NCBI GenBank assembly: GCA_964368455.1
Contig: CAYJAZ010000011.1
Span: forward strand, 22,855-86,854
Source: CAYJAZ01 sp964368455
GTDB lineage: Bacteria; Desulfobacterota; Desulfovibrionia; Desulfovibrionales; Desulfovibrionaceae
Direction: 5' to 3'
DNA length: 64,000 nt
Positions 51,215-61,100 of the stretch are shown in pieces. A model generated the notes under the pieces. It searched no databases. It worked only from the letters and a program-made list of their open reading frames with translations, and was not told the DNA's origin. The position numbers and the translations under genes are program-made. The first letter of the stretch is position 1, and every line of letters starts with the position of its first letter.

Positions 51215-53323
51215 ATGTCACAGGAAGACTTAACCAAGATAGCAATGGATTCTCAATCCTTTCTTTGCTATATTTCAGATTTTGAGAGCTATGAACTTCT
51301 CTATGCCAATAAAGCCGCTAAAAAAGCTTTTGGTTTTGAAAATGATGGAGATTTTATAGGGAAAAAATGCTATCAACTTCTTCAAAATTTAGAAAAACCT
51401 TGCGAAGATTGCAATAATATTTTGTTGGATTATGGCAAAAATGTTTCAAGAGAAACCTTTGTAAAAATTGCAGGTATTAAATATTCTATTTACGATACTC
51501 TTATTGACGTAGGCGATAGAAGAGCACGCCTTAGCGTTGCTATGGATAACACAAAACAAGACGCTTATATCGAAGATTTAACTAATAAATTAGAATTAGG
51601 CCAAACTCTTATCTCTTGTATACAGACTTTAGTTGAAGAAGACGAAGCAAATGCTATCAATAAACTTCTTGCTCTTGTAGGCTTATATTACGAAGCACAA
51701 AGAGCTTATGTGTATCAAATACAAACAGAAACAATGACAGCGAAAAACACGCATGAATGGTGTTTTGAACCTTCTTATTCTGTGATTGAAACCTTGCCCT
51801 ATATATCTAAAGGCGAATTAGAAATTTTTCTTGAAGCTTTTAAAGAAAAAGGCGAATTTTCTATTGTAAAATTATCTGATTTAGAAAGAGATACGCCATT
51901 TTATCATATGCTCAAAGTAACAAATACAAAGTCACTTTTGATCACGCCTATGTATTTAGATGGTAAAGTATCTGCTTTCATCGGTGTTGATAATGCAAAT
52001 AAAAATCTCAAAGATCTCTCTTTATTGCATTCTATTTCTGTCTTTATTCAAGAAGATTTAAGAAAAAATAAATTGATGAAACAATTAGAATACCTCTCCT
52101 ATACTGATAATTTAACAGGCTTTTTTAATAGAAATAAATTTATTCTAAAAATAGATGAATTAGAACTTGAAAACTTAGATTCAATGGGTGTTATTACATT
52201 GAATGTAAATGGCTTGAAAAGAATCAATGATCTTTATGGTGTGCAATACGGTGATTATATTTTAAAACAATTTGCAGCCATTTTGAATAAATTTATACTC
52301 AAAGATGTCTACCGTTTAGCTGGCGATGAATTTGTTATTTTTTGTAAAAATATAAAATTCAATGAATTTGAACTTCTTGTTTCTGCTTTGCGTAAAGAAA
52401 ATGGCTTAAATGAAGAAGTTTCATATGCCCTTGGTGAAATATGGCAAGAAGGTAGGGCAATTGATATAACACAGCAAGTTAAACAGTCTAATGAATTGAT
52501 GTTTGCTGATAAACAAAAATATTATACGAAAAAGCCTTTAGGCGAAGTAAAAAGCCGTACAAATCATATAGATATACTTTTAGACGAAATCAGAAATGGT
52601 CTTTTTACCGTTCATTTACAGCCAAAAGTAGATTTATCCACAAATAAAATCATAGGTGCAGAGGCCTTGATTCGTAAGATAGATGCTCATGGAAAAATTA
52701 TTCCTCCAGATAGATTTATTCCAATATACGAACACGAGGGCACTATTCGCCATATAGATTTTTATGTGCTTGAAAAAGTGTGTTACTATATTCAAAAATT
52801 GAAAGAAATGGGCAAACCATTAAAAATTGCAGTCAATTTTTCTCGTGTGACTTTTCTTTCTTCTGATTTGGTAGATGAAATAGTGCGTATTTGTAAAGAA
52901 TATAATGTTGAACATGAATATGTTAAGATTGAAATAACTGAAAGTATTGACAAATTGGATTTTGAATTTTTCGCAAAAAAATTAAAATCTATTAAAGATG
53001 CAGGTTTTGATATATCTTTAGACGATTTTGGTGCTATGCATTCTAATTTATTAATGCTTGCAATGACAGATTTTTCTGAAGTAAAAATAGATAAAAGATT
53101 GGTTGATAATATAGTCCATAATAAACAAAATGCTATTGTGGTTCGAAATATTGTTAAAACAATTAAGGAAATTGGTTCTTCTGCTTGCGTTGCAGAAGGC
53201 ATTGAAACTGTTGAACAAAAAGAAATGCTGCAAGAATTTGGTTGTTTTTATGGGCAGGGGTATTTTTTCAATAAGCCTCTAGATTTCGATACATTTATTG
53301 ATTTATACGGCGAAAGTTTGTAA
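51215..53323 (+). CDS. PAS/GAF-GGDEF-EAL cyclic-di-GMP signalling protein
   Basis: 702 aa, no membrane segments. An N-terminal PAS-like region (1-110) has the cysteine motif CYQLLQNLEKPCEDC typical of a group of gut-bacterial sensors. A GAF-like domain (about 135-285) follows. The GGDEF domain reads RLAGDEFVIF (AGDEF, residues 369-373) and the EAL domain has GAEALIRKI, VKIEITES and DDFGAMHSN. The EAL catalytic glutamates look present, while the first GGDEF glycine is Ala. It probably makes or degrades c-di-GMP; the dominant activity is not clear. It could influence biofilm formation through the nearby adhesin. Confidence 0.88.
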   Translation: MSQEDLTKIAMDSQSFLCYISDFESYELLYANKAAKKAFGFENDGDFIGKKCYQLLQNLEKPCEDCNNILLDYGKNVSRETFVKIAGIKYSIYDTLIDVGDRRARLSVAMDNTKQDAYIEDLTNKLELGQTLISCIQTLVEEDEANAINKLLALVGLYYEAQRAYVYQIQTETMTAKNTHEWCFEPSYSVIETLPYISKGELEIFLEAFKEKGEFSIVKLSDLERDTPFYHMLKVTNTKSLLITPMYLDGKVSAFIGVDNANKNLKDLSLLHSISVFIQEDLRKNKLMKQLEYLSYTDNLTGFFNRNKFILKIDELELENLDSMGVITLNVNGLKRINDLYGVQYGDYILKQFAAILNKFILKDVYRLAGDEFVIFCKNIKFNEFELLVSALRKENGLNEEVSYALGEIWQEGRAIDITQQVKQSNELMFADKQKYYTKKPLGEVKSRTNHIDILLDEIRNGLFTVHLQPKVDLSTNKIIGAEALIRKIDAHGKIIPPDRFIPIYEHEGTIRHIDFYVLEKVCYYIQKLKEMGKPLKIAVNFSRVTFLSSDLVDEIVRICKEYNVEHEYVKIEITESIDKLDFEFFAKKLKSIKDAGFDISLDDFGAMHSNLLMLAMTDFSEVKIDKRLVDNIVHNKQNAIVVRNIVKTIKEIGSSACVAEGIETVEQKEMLQEFGCFYGQGYFFNKPLDFDTFIDLYGESL

Positions 53324-53356
53324 TTTTTTCTTTGAAAAAGGGTGTTTTGTTTTTTT

Positions 53357-54154
53357 ATGTTATTTGAAATATTTCTCTATGCTATTTCTGGTGTGCTCGC
53401 TGGTTTATTGTCTGGCATGTTAGGTGTTGGCGGTGGTTCTGTTATTGTGCCCATGTTACTTTTAGCTTTTAGTCAGCTTTCTGTTTCGCCAGAAATTTCT
53501 ATACATTTAGCCCTTGGTACATCTCTAGCTAGTATTATTTTTACTTCTTTTTCAAGTGCTTACGCACAACATAAAAGAAAGGCTGTCGATTGGAGCATAG
53601 TGCGAAATATTGTTCTTGGAATTTGTGTAGGCACATATTTAGGTTCTATTGTAGTAGCTAAATTACCAGCAATTTATTTACAAATTATCTTTGCTCTTTT
53701 TCTTTTATTTGTGTCTTACAGAACTGTTATAAACAATAATCCTAAGGCAAATGCTTCAATTCCTTCGTTTAAAATTTTAAATCTCTTTGGCATTGCTATT
53801 GGCTTTATTTCCTCTCTTGTAGGCATTGGCGGGGGAACTCTTTCTGTGCCATTTATGCTTTGGCATAATGTTGAAATGAGAAAAGCTATAGCAACCTCTT
53901 CAGCTATTGGGATTTTTATTGCAATCTCAGGTGCTATAGGCTTTTATGTGAATGGACTTAATGCTGAAAATCTTCCCCCTTATTCCGCTGGCTTTATTTA
54001 TTTACCTGCTTTAGCTTGCATAGTTGTTTTTAGTATGATTTTCGCACCTCTTGGAGTTCGTCTTGTACATAGCATGCCAGTGAAGCGTATAAAGCAAATG
54101 TTTGCTTTATTACTTTTTTTGCTTGCTCTTAAAATGTTGTTTGAAGCTTTTTAA
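53357..54154 (+). CDS. TauE/SafE-family permease (sulfite/organosulfonate exporter-like)
   Basis: 265 aa, eight hydrophobic helices in two repeats. Signature glycine motifs: SGVLAGLLSGMLGVGGGSVIVPML in the first repeat and ISSLVGIGGGTLSVPFMLW in the second. The family exports sulfite, sulfoacetate or related anions; for a sulfur-metabolising anaerobe that is an attractive fit but not shown. ATG 53357 is preferred over the GTG at 53342 because it gives the usual family N-terminus. A terminator follows, facing the convergent SDR. Confidence 0.85.
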   Translation: MLFEIFLYAISGVLAGLLSGMLGVGGGSVIVPMLLLAFSQLSVSPEISIHLALGTSLASIIFTSFSSAYAQHKRKAVDWSIVRNIVLGICVGTYLGSIVVAKLPAIYLQIIFALFLLFVSYRTVINNNPKANASIPSFKILNLFGIAIGFISSLVGIGGGTLSVPFMLWHNVEMRKAIATSSAIGIFIAISGAIGFYVNGLNAENLPPYSAGFIYLPALACIVVFSMIFAPLGVRLVHSMPVKRIKQMFALLLFLLALKMLFEAF

Positions 54155-54158
54155 AAAA

Positions 54159-54200
54159 TATAGCACTTTCAATATGACTTTAAAGTGCTATAAATTTATC
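54159..54200. terminator. Bidirectional terminator between TauE-like and SDR genes
   Basis: 11-bp perfect stem TATAGCACTTT / AAAGTGCTATA (54159-54169 with 54182-54192), strong T run on the minus-strand side. Confidence 0.8.
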
Positions 54201-54238
54201 TTTCTTTATCTTTCTATCTTTTTGAAATATATAGAATT

Positions 54239-54952
54239 TTAATAAATCATTTTCTTTGTCATTCCGCCATCGACAATAATGTTGGCACCATTAATAAAAT
54301 CACTTTCTCTATGGGCTAAAAACAAACAAGTCCTTGAAATGTCACATGCTTTTCCAACTCTATTTGATGGGTGTATAAGATGATCTCTTTTTTCTAGTTT
54401 TTCTTTGCCAACATGAATGTAGCCTGGTGAGATTGCATTGACTGTGATTGGACTTCCTAAAAGTGAAACGCAAAGAGTGTTGGTTAAAGAGATTAACCCT
54501 CCCTTACTCATTCCATAAAGTTCCCAATCTGCCATGTTTTGATGCCATCTTGTAGAAGCTATGTTGATAATTCTACCGTATTCTTCTCCTTGATTTACTT
54601 TGATAAAATATTTTGAACATAGAAAAGGTGCTTTAAGATTTGTGTTTAAAACTTTTTTATACACTTTGGCACTTGTTTTTTCTATAGGCAGTTCAAAATT
54701 CGAAATTGCGGCATTATTGATAAGAATATGGGCTTTTTCAAACTTTTCATGAATATGCTTAAATGCTTTTTTTATTTGTTTTTTCTTTGAAAGATCACAA
54801 TGCATGAAATAAAAATTTTCTTCTTTGTTAGTATTTGATTTTATAGGCTTTAAAACATCAATTCCTATAACATAATAACCTTGTTCTAAGAAAGCTTTTT
54901 TCATTTCTAAGCCTAATCCTCTTGCTACGCCTGTGATGATACAAATGTCCAT
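54239..54952 (-). CDS. Short-chain dehydrogenase/reductase (SDR)
   Basis: 237 aa. Cofactor motif TGVARGLG (T-G-x-x-x-G-x-G) at the N-terminus, LINNAAIS in the NNAG region, catalytic Ser in NIASTRWH and Y-x-x-x-K in WELYGMSKGG, then ISPGYIHVG and ANIIVDGGMTKK at the end, the classical SDR pattern. The start at 54952 follows AAGGATATTC; the in-frame extension to 55003 lacks a site. Substrate unknown. Confidence 0.88.
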   Translation of the reverse strand: MDICIITGVARGLGLEMKKAFLEQGYYVIGIDVLKPIKSNTNKEENFYFMHCDLSKKKQIKKAFKHIHEKFEKAHILINNAAISNFELPIEKTSAKVYKKVLNTNLKAPFLCSKYFIKVNQGEEYGRIINIASTRWHQNMADWELYGMSKGGLISLTNTLCVSLLGSPITVNAISPGYIHVGKEKLEKRDHLIHPSNRVGKACDISRTCLFLAHRESDFINGANIIVDGGMTKKMIY

Positions 54953-55178
54953 ATGAATATCCTTTAATAGAAATTTTTTATATTTGCTTTTATCTTTTTG
55001 CATTAATGTTTTTGAAAGTATTTTAAGGATAAATTATAAAAAAAAATAGTCAAGAAAATTATCTTATTAACTAAAAGAAATAATATGTTTTTTTGCATTT
55101 TTTTTAATAATTATAATAATTAGATTTTTTTTAGAGAATTTTACTAAATTGTAATAATTGAGTAAAAATAAAAAAAGC

Positions 55179-55207
55179 TTGACAAGGAGTTTTTTAGGGT
55201 GTATGTT
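55179..55207 (+). promoter_or_regulatory. Sigma-70-like promoter of the RTX adhesin
   Basis: TTGACA (55179-55184), 17-bp spacer, TATGTT (55202-55207). It implies a leader of more than 330 nt. Confidence 0.55.
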
Positions 55208-55216
55208 TTAATCATC

Positions 55217-55329
55217 TTTCCACTATATTCTTTTTTCTCAGTGGAAAAAGAGGAGATATTGCTCTCCGAAGATACTTGATTGAGTTTCAGTATCGACAAA
55301 ACCTACACTTTCGTTTTGATTGTAGGTTT
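55217..55329 (+). ncRNA. Tandem stem-loop array in the adhesin leader
   Basis: Perfect arms: TTTCCACT/AGTGGAAA (55217-55224 with 55240-55247), GGAGA/TCTCC (55252-55256 with 55263-55267), GATACT/AGTATC (55271-55276 with 55289-55294), AAACCTACA/TGTAGGTTT (55299-55307 with 55321-55329). It matches no riboswitch class I recognise; the fourth stem-loop lacks a T run, so it is not a plain terminator. Confidence 0.5.
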
Positions 55330-55456
55330 AAATAGTTATTTATATAGAAACAAGTTCGCATATTCAAAGCAAACCTTGTCTAGTATGTAATATTTATTGC
55401 AAATTAGAAAATGTTTGATTTGGAGCATTTGGAATTGTTTAAAGTTTTGAACGATT

Positions 55457-55478
55457 TTGTTAAACAAAAATAAAGTAA
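55457..55478. repeat. 22-bp element shared with the T3SS divergent region (copy 2)
   Basis: Identical to 40337-40358. A related TTGTTTAAAG sits 22 bp upstream (55435), as a second TTGTTTAACG sits near the T3SS copy. Confidence 0.7.
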
Positions 55479-55547
55479 ACGTAAGACAAAATAATAAAAA
55501 TCTTTAAACTTGTGATTATTTTTTAATAATCATGCGAGGATGCAATT

Positions 55548-58071
55548 ATGGCTGAATTATTATTACAAGCACCATTAAATGGTGAACAAATAACTATTGC
55601 AATTGATGATACTGTTACCTCATTAAATCTTGCCTTTGATTTAGGCGATGCTTTATTTGAAAAAGTAGACGATAATTTAGAAATCTACTTTGAAGAAAGT
55701 GACTCTACATTAGTTTTAGAAGACTTTTATACTACCTATGACAGCGAAAACATTCCTGACTTCATGGTGGATAATGGTTTTGTTAGTGGTGAAGATTTCT
55801 TTGCTGCCTTAGATGAAAATCTTATGCCTGCTGCTGGTCCTGCTGCGGCACCTACAGTTGCGAACGATGGTTTGCGTTTTGGAGCTGGTGCTGGCGATAG
55901 TCTTGCAACTGGTATAGATGCTTTAGGTAATGTTATTGGTGGTTCTGGTTATGGCAGAAATGGCTTCCAAGGCGAATTTAGATCTTCAGCAAGTATTGCT
56001 CCAGAACTAGCAGATATAGAAGTTTCTATGTTTGAAGATGGTGTAGGTAGAAATCCTGACACTTCTTTTGCTACAAGCAATCCTAACTTAACCTATCTTA
56101 ATACAATACTTACAGGCAGCATTCAAGGCACAGACGCTGAAGGTGATATTTTAACCTACACAGTTTCTGGTGGTACAACTACTGGCCTTCCAGGTTCACA
56201 AGTTTCTACATTAGTAACAGAATTCGGAACTCTTACAATCACAAACTCTCCACTTGGTGCTACTTATACTTTTGAACTTAATGACCAAAATTCAACTATA
56301 AATTCTTTAGCACAAAATCAACCATTTGAAATTCCATTTACTGTTTTAGTCTCTGATGGAACAACTACTGTTCCTGCAAACTTTACTGTAAATCTAACAG
56401 GTTCTAACGATAGACCTTTTGAAGTTGTAGTAAATACTATTGAAGACAATGCTAAATTTGATTTAGCAGTTGTTGAAGATTCTGTATTAAATCCAAATGC
56501 TGGCGTTGATAAAGATTCAGAACTTTATAATGTATCAGATAATGACAACGGCGACACTCTTTCTTATTTTGTTGGTCCAGAAGTTGCTGGTGGAATTAAC
56601 TTTGATCAAGTAATTCCAACTAATCTAACTTCTATAGATGGTACTAGAGGTGTTTTCTCAGTAGATGCTCAAGGTAATTTTAGTTTTGAACTCAATCAAG
56701 GCACCAATAAAGTCGAACGTTTAAGTGAAGGACAAGAAAAATTTGAAACCTTCACAGTTTATGCAAAAGATAGTAATGGTGCTTGGATTGCAAAAGAAGT
56801 GACTGTAAAAATTACTGGTACTAACGATGCTCCTGAAATTAAATTTATGGATGTTGAAGGCAAAACTCTTTCAGAAAAGGTTTTAGATACACCAGATAAC
56901 AGCGATAATATTCGTACAGGTAAAATCAAGGTTAAAGATATTGACAATGATGGAGAAATTCAAACACTTGAAATTACATCAAAGCATACAAATGATTTAG
57001 AAACTATTGATAATTTTATTGAAGTTGATAATGGTTCTTACACTATTGAAGGTTTATACGGTAATTTGACTATCAACAGTTCAACTGGCGAATATTCTTA
57101 CCAACTTGGTGTCACAGAAGCTCAAATAAAAGCTACTCAAGCCTTGAATAAAGGGCAATTAGTTCAAGAAAGTTTTAATGTTAAAACAACTGATAAGCAT
57201 AATGCTACAGACGAAAAAGAATTAAGTTTTGACATTAAAGGCACTAATGATAAGCCAACTATCACAAGTCATGAAGATTTGACTCTCTTTGAATCAGGGC
57301 ATGGCCGTGATGCTGATGGTACAGATATCCATGCTACATCACCAAACAATCCGTATACTGGAGCTGTTACAGTTAAAGGTACAATAAAAGCTGAAGATGT
57401 AGATTCATTAGATACAGATCTTAGTTTTAATTTCTTGGATAGCAATAAAGATCCGCAAACATCAATCACTAATGAATTTGGTACAATTAAAATTGTTACT
57501 GACGGTTTGAAAGAAGCGACTTATGAATTTGAATTAAATGAAACAAGTCCACAAGTGCAAGCTTTGAAACATGGCGAAGTAGAAAAAGTTAAATTTACTC
57601 TTCAAGTTTCTGATGGTAATGGTGGTACTGTCAAGGAAACTATTACAATCACAATCACTGGCACAAACGATAGACCAACTCTTTCATTAAATGCTCCTTC
57701 TGATGTTTCTGTGACAGACGCTTCTGACTTGACTGTAGTTGGAAAGCTTTCTGTTTTAGATGTCGATTCAGACGGTGGCACAAATGATTTATCTGGCCAA
57801 ACTATCAGTGCTAAATCTGTAACAACTAACGGAAGCGTATTTACAGAAGATGCAAATGTAAATTCTGGCACAATCACAATTGAAGGTAAGTACGGTACAT
57901 TAGTTATCGAAGCTGATGGCGATTATACTTATACTCTTTATACAGAAGCTGATGGCGATAAATACAATGCATTGAATGCTCTTACAGGTTCAAATGATTC
58001 TCAACAAGAAGTATTCGAAATCACAACAACAGATAAATGGGGTGCTAATCATAGCCAAACTCTTACTCTTA
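55548..58071 (+). CDS. Giant RTX adhesin, N-terminal part (LapA/DvhA-like retention module and VCBS repeats), interrupted by assembly gap
   Basis: 841 residues up to the N gap. Residues 1-90 form a small acidic beta-rich domain followed by PAAG (94-97) in LMPAAGPAAAPT: the layout of LapA-type adhesins held in the outer membrane by an N-terminal plug and released by LapG-type cleavage at a di-alanine site. A Gly/Ala linker follows, then VCBS/cadherin-like repeats of about 140 residues ending in [TN]GxND motifs (TGSNDRP, TGTNDAP, KGTNDKP, TGTNDRP; nucleotide spacing about 417-425 bp). The frame breaks only at the gap. AGGATG precedes the start. Role: cell attachment or biofilm; type I secretion expected. 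Confidence 0.88.
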
Positions 58072-58171
58072 NNNNNNNNNNNNNNNNNNNNNNNNNNNNN
58101 NNNNNNNNNNNNNNNNNNNNNNNNNNNNNNNNNNNNNNNNNNNNNNNNNNNNNNNNNNNNNNNNNNNNNNN
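58072..58171. other. 100-N assembly gap inside the adhesin repeat array
   Basis: Exactly 100 unknown bases. The 55 bp after it (from 58172) are identical to 57939-57993, so the flanks are two copies of the same repeat. If units are about 418 bp, some 285 bp or that plus whole units are really missing; the frame also requires a gap of 2 modulo 3, not 100. Confidence 0.95.
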
Positions 58172-61100
58172 TATACAGAAGCTGATGGCGATAAATACAA
58201 TGCATTGAATGCTCTTACAGGTTCAAGTGCTCCTCAACAAGAAGTATTTGAAATCACAACAACAGATGCTCATGGTGCTAATCATAGCCAAAACCTTACA
58301 ATCACAGTAAATGGTGCTGATGAAGCTCCAGTTTTAGACGCAGATGAAAATACTGTAAGTGAAGGTGCATTATTGACTGTAAGTGCTGCTGAAGGTTTAC
58401 TTGGCGATAGCAATAATGATGGTAGTAATGGCGATATTCCAAATGATGCTTGGCATGCAGATGGTGGCATAACAGACGTGAATGCTGATGGTAATACTGG
58501 TAATGTTGTATGGACAAAAGAAATTGTTGGCTCTAGCATTAAGCTTTCTTCTAGCTTAGGAACCCTCATAGTAAATGCTGATGGTTCATATACCTTCAAG
58601 TCAAATCCAGATTCAATAACTGCGAATGTGAATGATTTAGTCTTTAAATACGAAGCAACTAATGATAAAGGCCTTACTGCTGAATCTACATTAACAATTG
58701 ATATTACTGATGTAACTCATGCAAATAAAACAGCTAGCGTTACAACTGACGATGCTGCTCTCAACACTCTTACAACAGTTCTTACTCTTTCTGCTGATGA
58801 AGGCACTTTTGATCAAAATGATTTACCAACATCAAATAACGGAACTTTCTCAGTTTCTGCTGATGGTAAAACACTTTATTTCACACAAACAAAAGCATTT
58901 GATGGACATACAGTTCAAGGTGCTGACGATATTGCTTCGTTGGCAAATAATCCATTTGAAGTAAGTGTTATTGGTCCAAATGGTAATACTTATACAGTAG
59001 AAGTTACTGTAAAGATTGTTGATGATGCCCCTGTAGTTTCTACTTCAGTAAACAATTATCTCCCAGAAACTGACGGCAATTTAAACACTTCTCTTGCAGA
59101 AGTTGATGAAAATGGTGTTGCTAGAGCTCTCATAGAATTTAATCATGGTGCTGATGCTGATGGTTCTACAATAGTAATTTCAGCTGGTGGAACAAAAAAT
59201 CTTGGTGTTGAATGGGATGCTGATAACCAAACTTGGGATGTAATTACTGGTGATGATTGGTTAACTAATGCTGAGGTAAAAGGTAATGCTACAGAGGGCT
59301 TTACTATTAGACTTGGCGATGTAACCTACACTCAGCAAATTGGTGCAGATGGTAAACCAACAGACACTTGGGAAGTTTCTTATGAAGTTTCAGGAAGAAC
59401 AGATATAGAAACTACTTTTACTGATGGCGATAAAGATGAAGTGAAACATACTGTTGAAGCTGGAAATAGCCCTCCAACCGTAGCATCTACAGACACTCAT
59501 GTATCTGAAGTTTATCTTGCTGACGGCACAGGAGCAGGCAAAGCAGGTCAAAATATTGATGGTGTAGAAAGCTTCCCAGATCAAACAAAAGCAACAGGCT
59601 CCATCACAGCAAAAGATCTTAATGGCGATGACTTAAGCTTTGAATGGGATTTAACTGCTGGAAAACAACCTGATCTTTGGACTTCAGAAGGCGATAAAGT
59701 TGAATGGTCAATCGACAAAGATAATAGCAATAAGCTTATAGGTACAGCTGATGGCAAAGAAATAATCACTATTACCGTAACTGAAAGTACTACAACTAAT
59801 GGTGAATTTACTTATGAAGTTGAACTGAAAGAATCTGTTCACCATGATGACCCTGATAACTCAGCTTCAGATCATAATACTGACTTTGAAGGTGATCCAT
59901 CTGAACCTATTGAGCCAACAGAAGGTAAAGATAATAGCGACCTCAACTTTGGTTTCAATATTTCTGATGGAAGCACGAGTACTGAAGGTTCTATCAATGT
60001 TCAAATTCAAGATGATATTCTTGAAATAAAGCATTCCAATTTCACTACAAAAGTAAATACTGTGGAAACTAACTTTGCTGAACTTCTTACTGATGATTTT
60101 AGCAGTGGCCTAAGTGCTGATAAATCAGAACTAGTAATAAATGGTTTAACATTTACTGCTGGCATTCTCGATAATGGCGAATTTGGATCACCTGGCAAGT
60201 CTAAGCTCTTAACTCATTACGAAAAGAATGAAGACGTAAAAGGACTTGGCATCTCTAACAAAAATGGTGGAGATGGTGGTGCCCAAATTGACAAGACAGG
60301 TAATGAATATGAAGCAGTTCAAATTGAACTCTCAGAGGGGCAAACAAGCAGTAGTCTTACTTTCACGCTTGTAGAATGGAACGGTGGAGCTAGCCCAACT
60401 GTTATACTCTATAAAGATGGAGTAGCATTAGATATTAATCTTTATGAACTTGATAACTTCAACGCAAATGAATTTAAAGTAATTGTAAGTGATGGTGCTT
60501 CTTTTGATAAAATTGTCATTGCTACTAACGGCAATGGTGCCGATGACTTTGTTGTGGAAAGCGTTAATTTTATCACTAACACTACTACAACAAGTAGTAC
60601 TCTTGACATTAAAACTGCTGATGGTTTGGCTGATCTTGACGTGAGCATTAATGGACAAACATTAGATTCTACAATTGATGGAGAAACAACAACTTATACA
60701 TACAAGGATGATAAAGGCACTGTATTAGGCACACTTATCGTTGATCAAAGCAAAACTCCTATTGAATGGAAGTTTACACCAAGTACAGGATATGATGCTG
60801 AAACAGAGATTACATTCACAGCAACTGACAAAGACGGTGATATGACAAGCACAAAGTTTGTGCTTGATGCTAAGACACTTACTGTAGATGAAAGTGAAAT
60901 GGCAGAGGGTACAACTCCTAATGCTGACGGTTCAACAGCAAGTGGAACCCTTGATATTGCTAATGCCAAAACTATCACTATTGATGGTACAGAGTATACA
61001 GTTAAAGAAGTAAACGGAGAAACTATTGATGTAGATAATGGCACATTGTCTTTCAAAGTTTCTGGTAATACGCTTACATACACTTATAAGCAAGACGAAG

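Larger units (their letters stand above)
54953..55547 (+). other. 595-bp intergenic region: promoter and long structured leader of the RTX adhesin
   Basis: No protein gene is supported. It carries a sigma-70-like promoter (55179-55207) and about 340 nt of transcribed leader with four successive stem-loops (55217-55247, 55252-55267, 55271-55294, 55299-55329), then the shared 22-bp element at 55457-55478 and GCGAGGATG just before the ATG at 55548. Confidence 0.7.

Noticed and set aside
55386..55401. Possible sigma-54 site (TGTAAT N5 TTGCA) upstream of the adhesin
   Set aside because: The -24 GG is lost, so the match is too weak to call.
55548..58071. CRISPR array as source of the periodic repeats near the gap
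   Set aside because: Repeats are about 420 bp, in frame, and encode VCBS-like domains.
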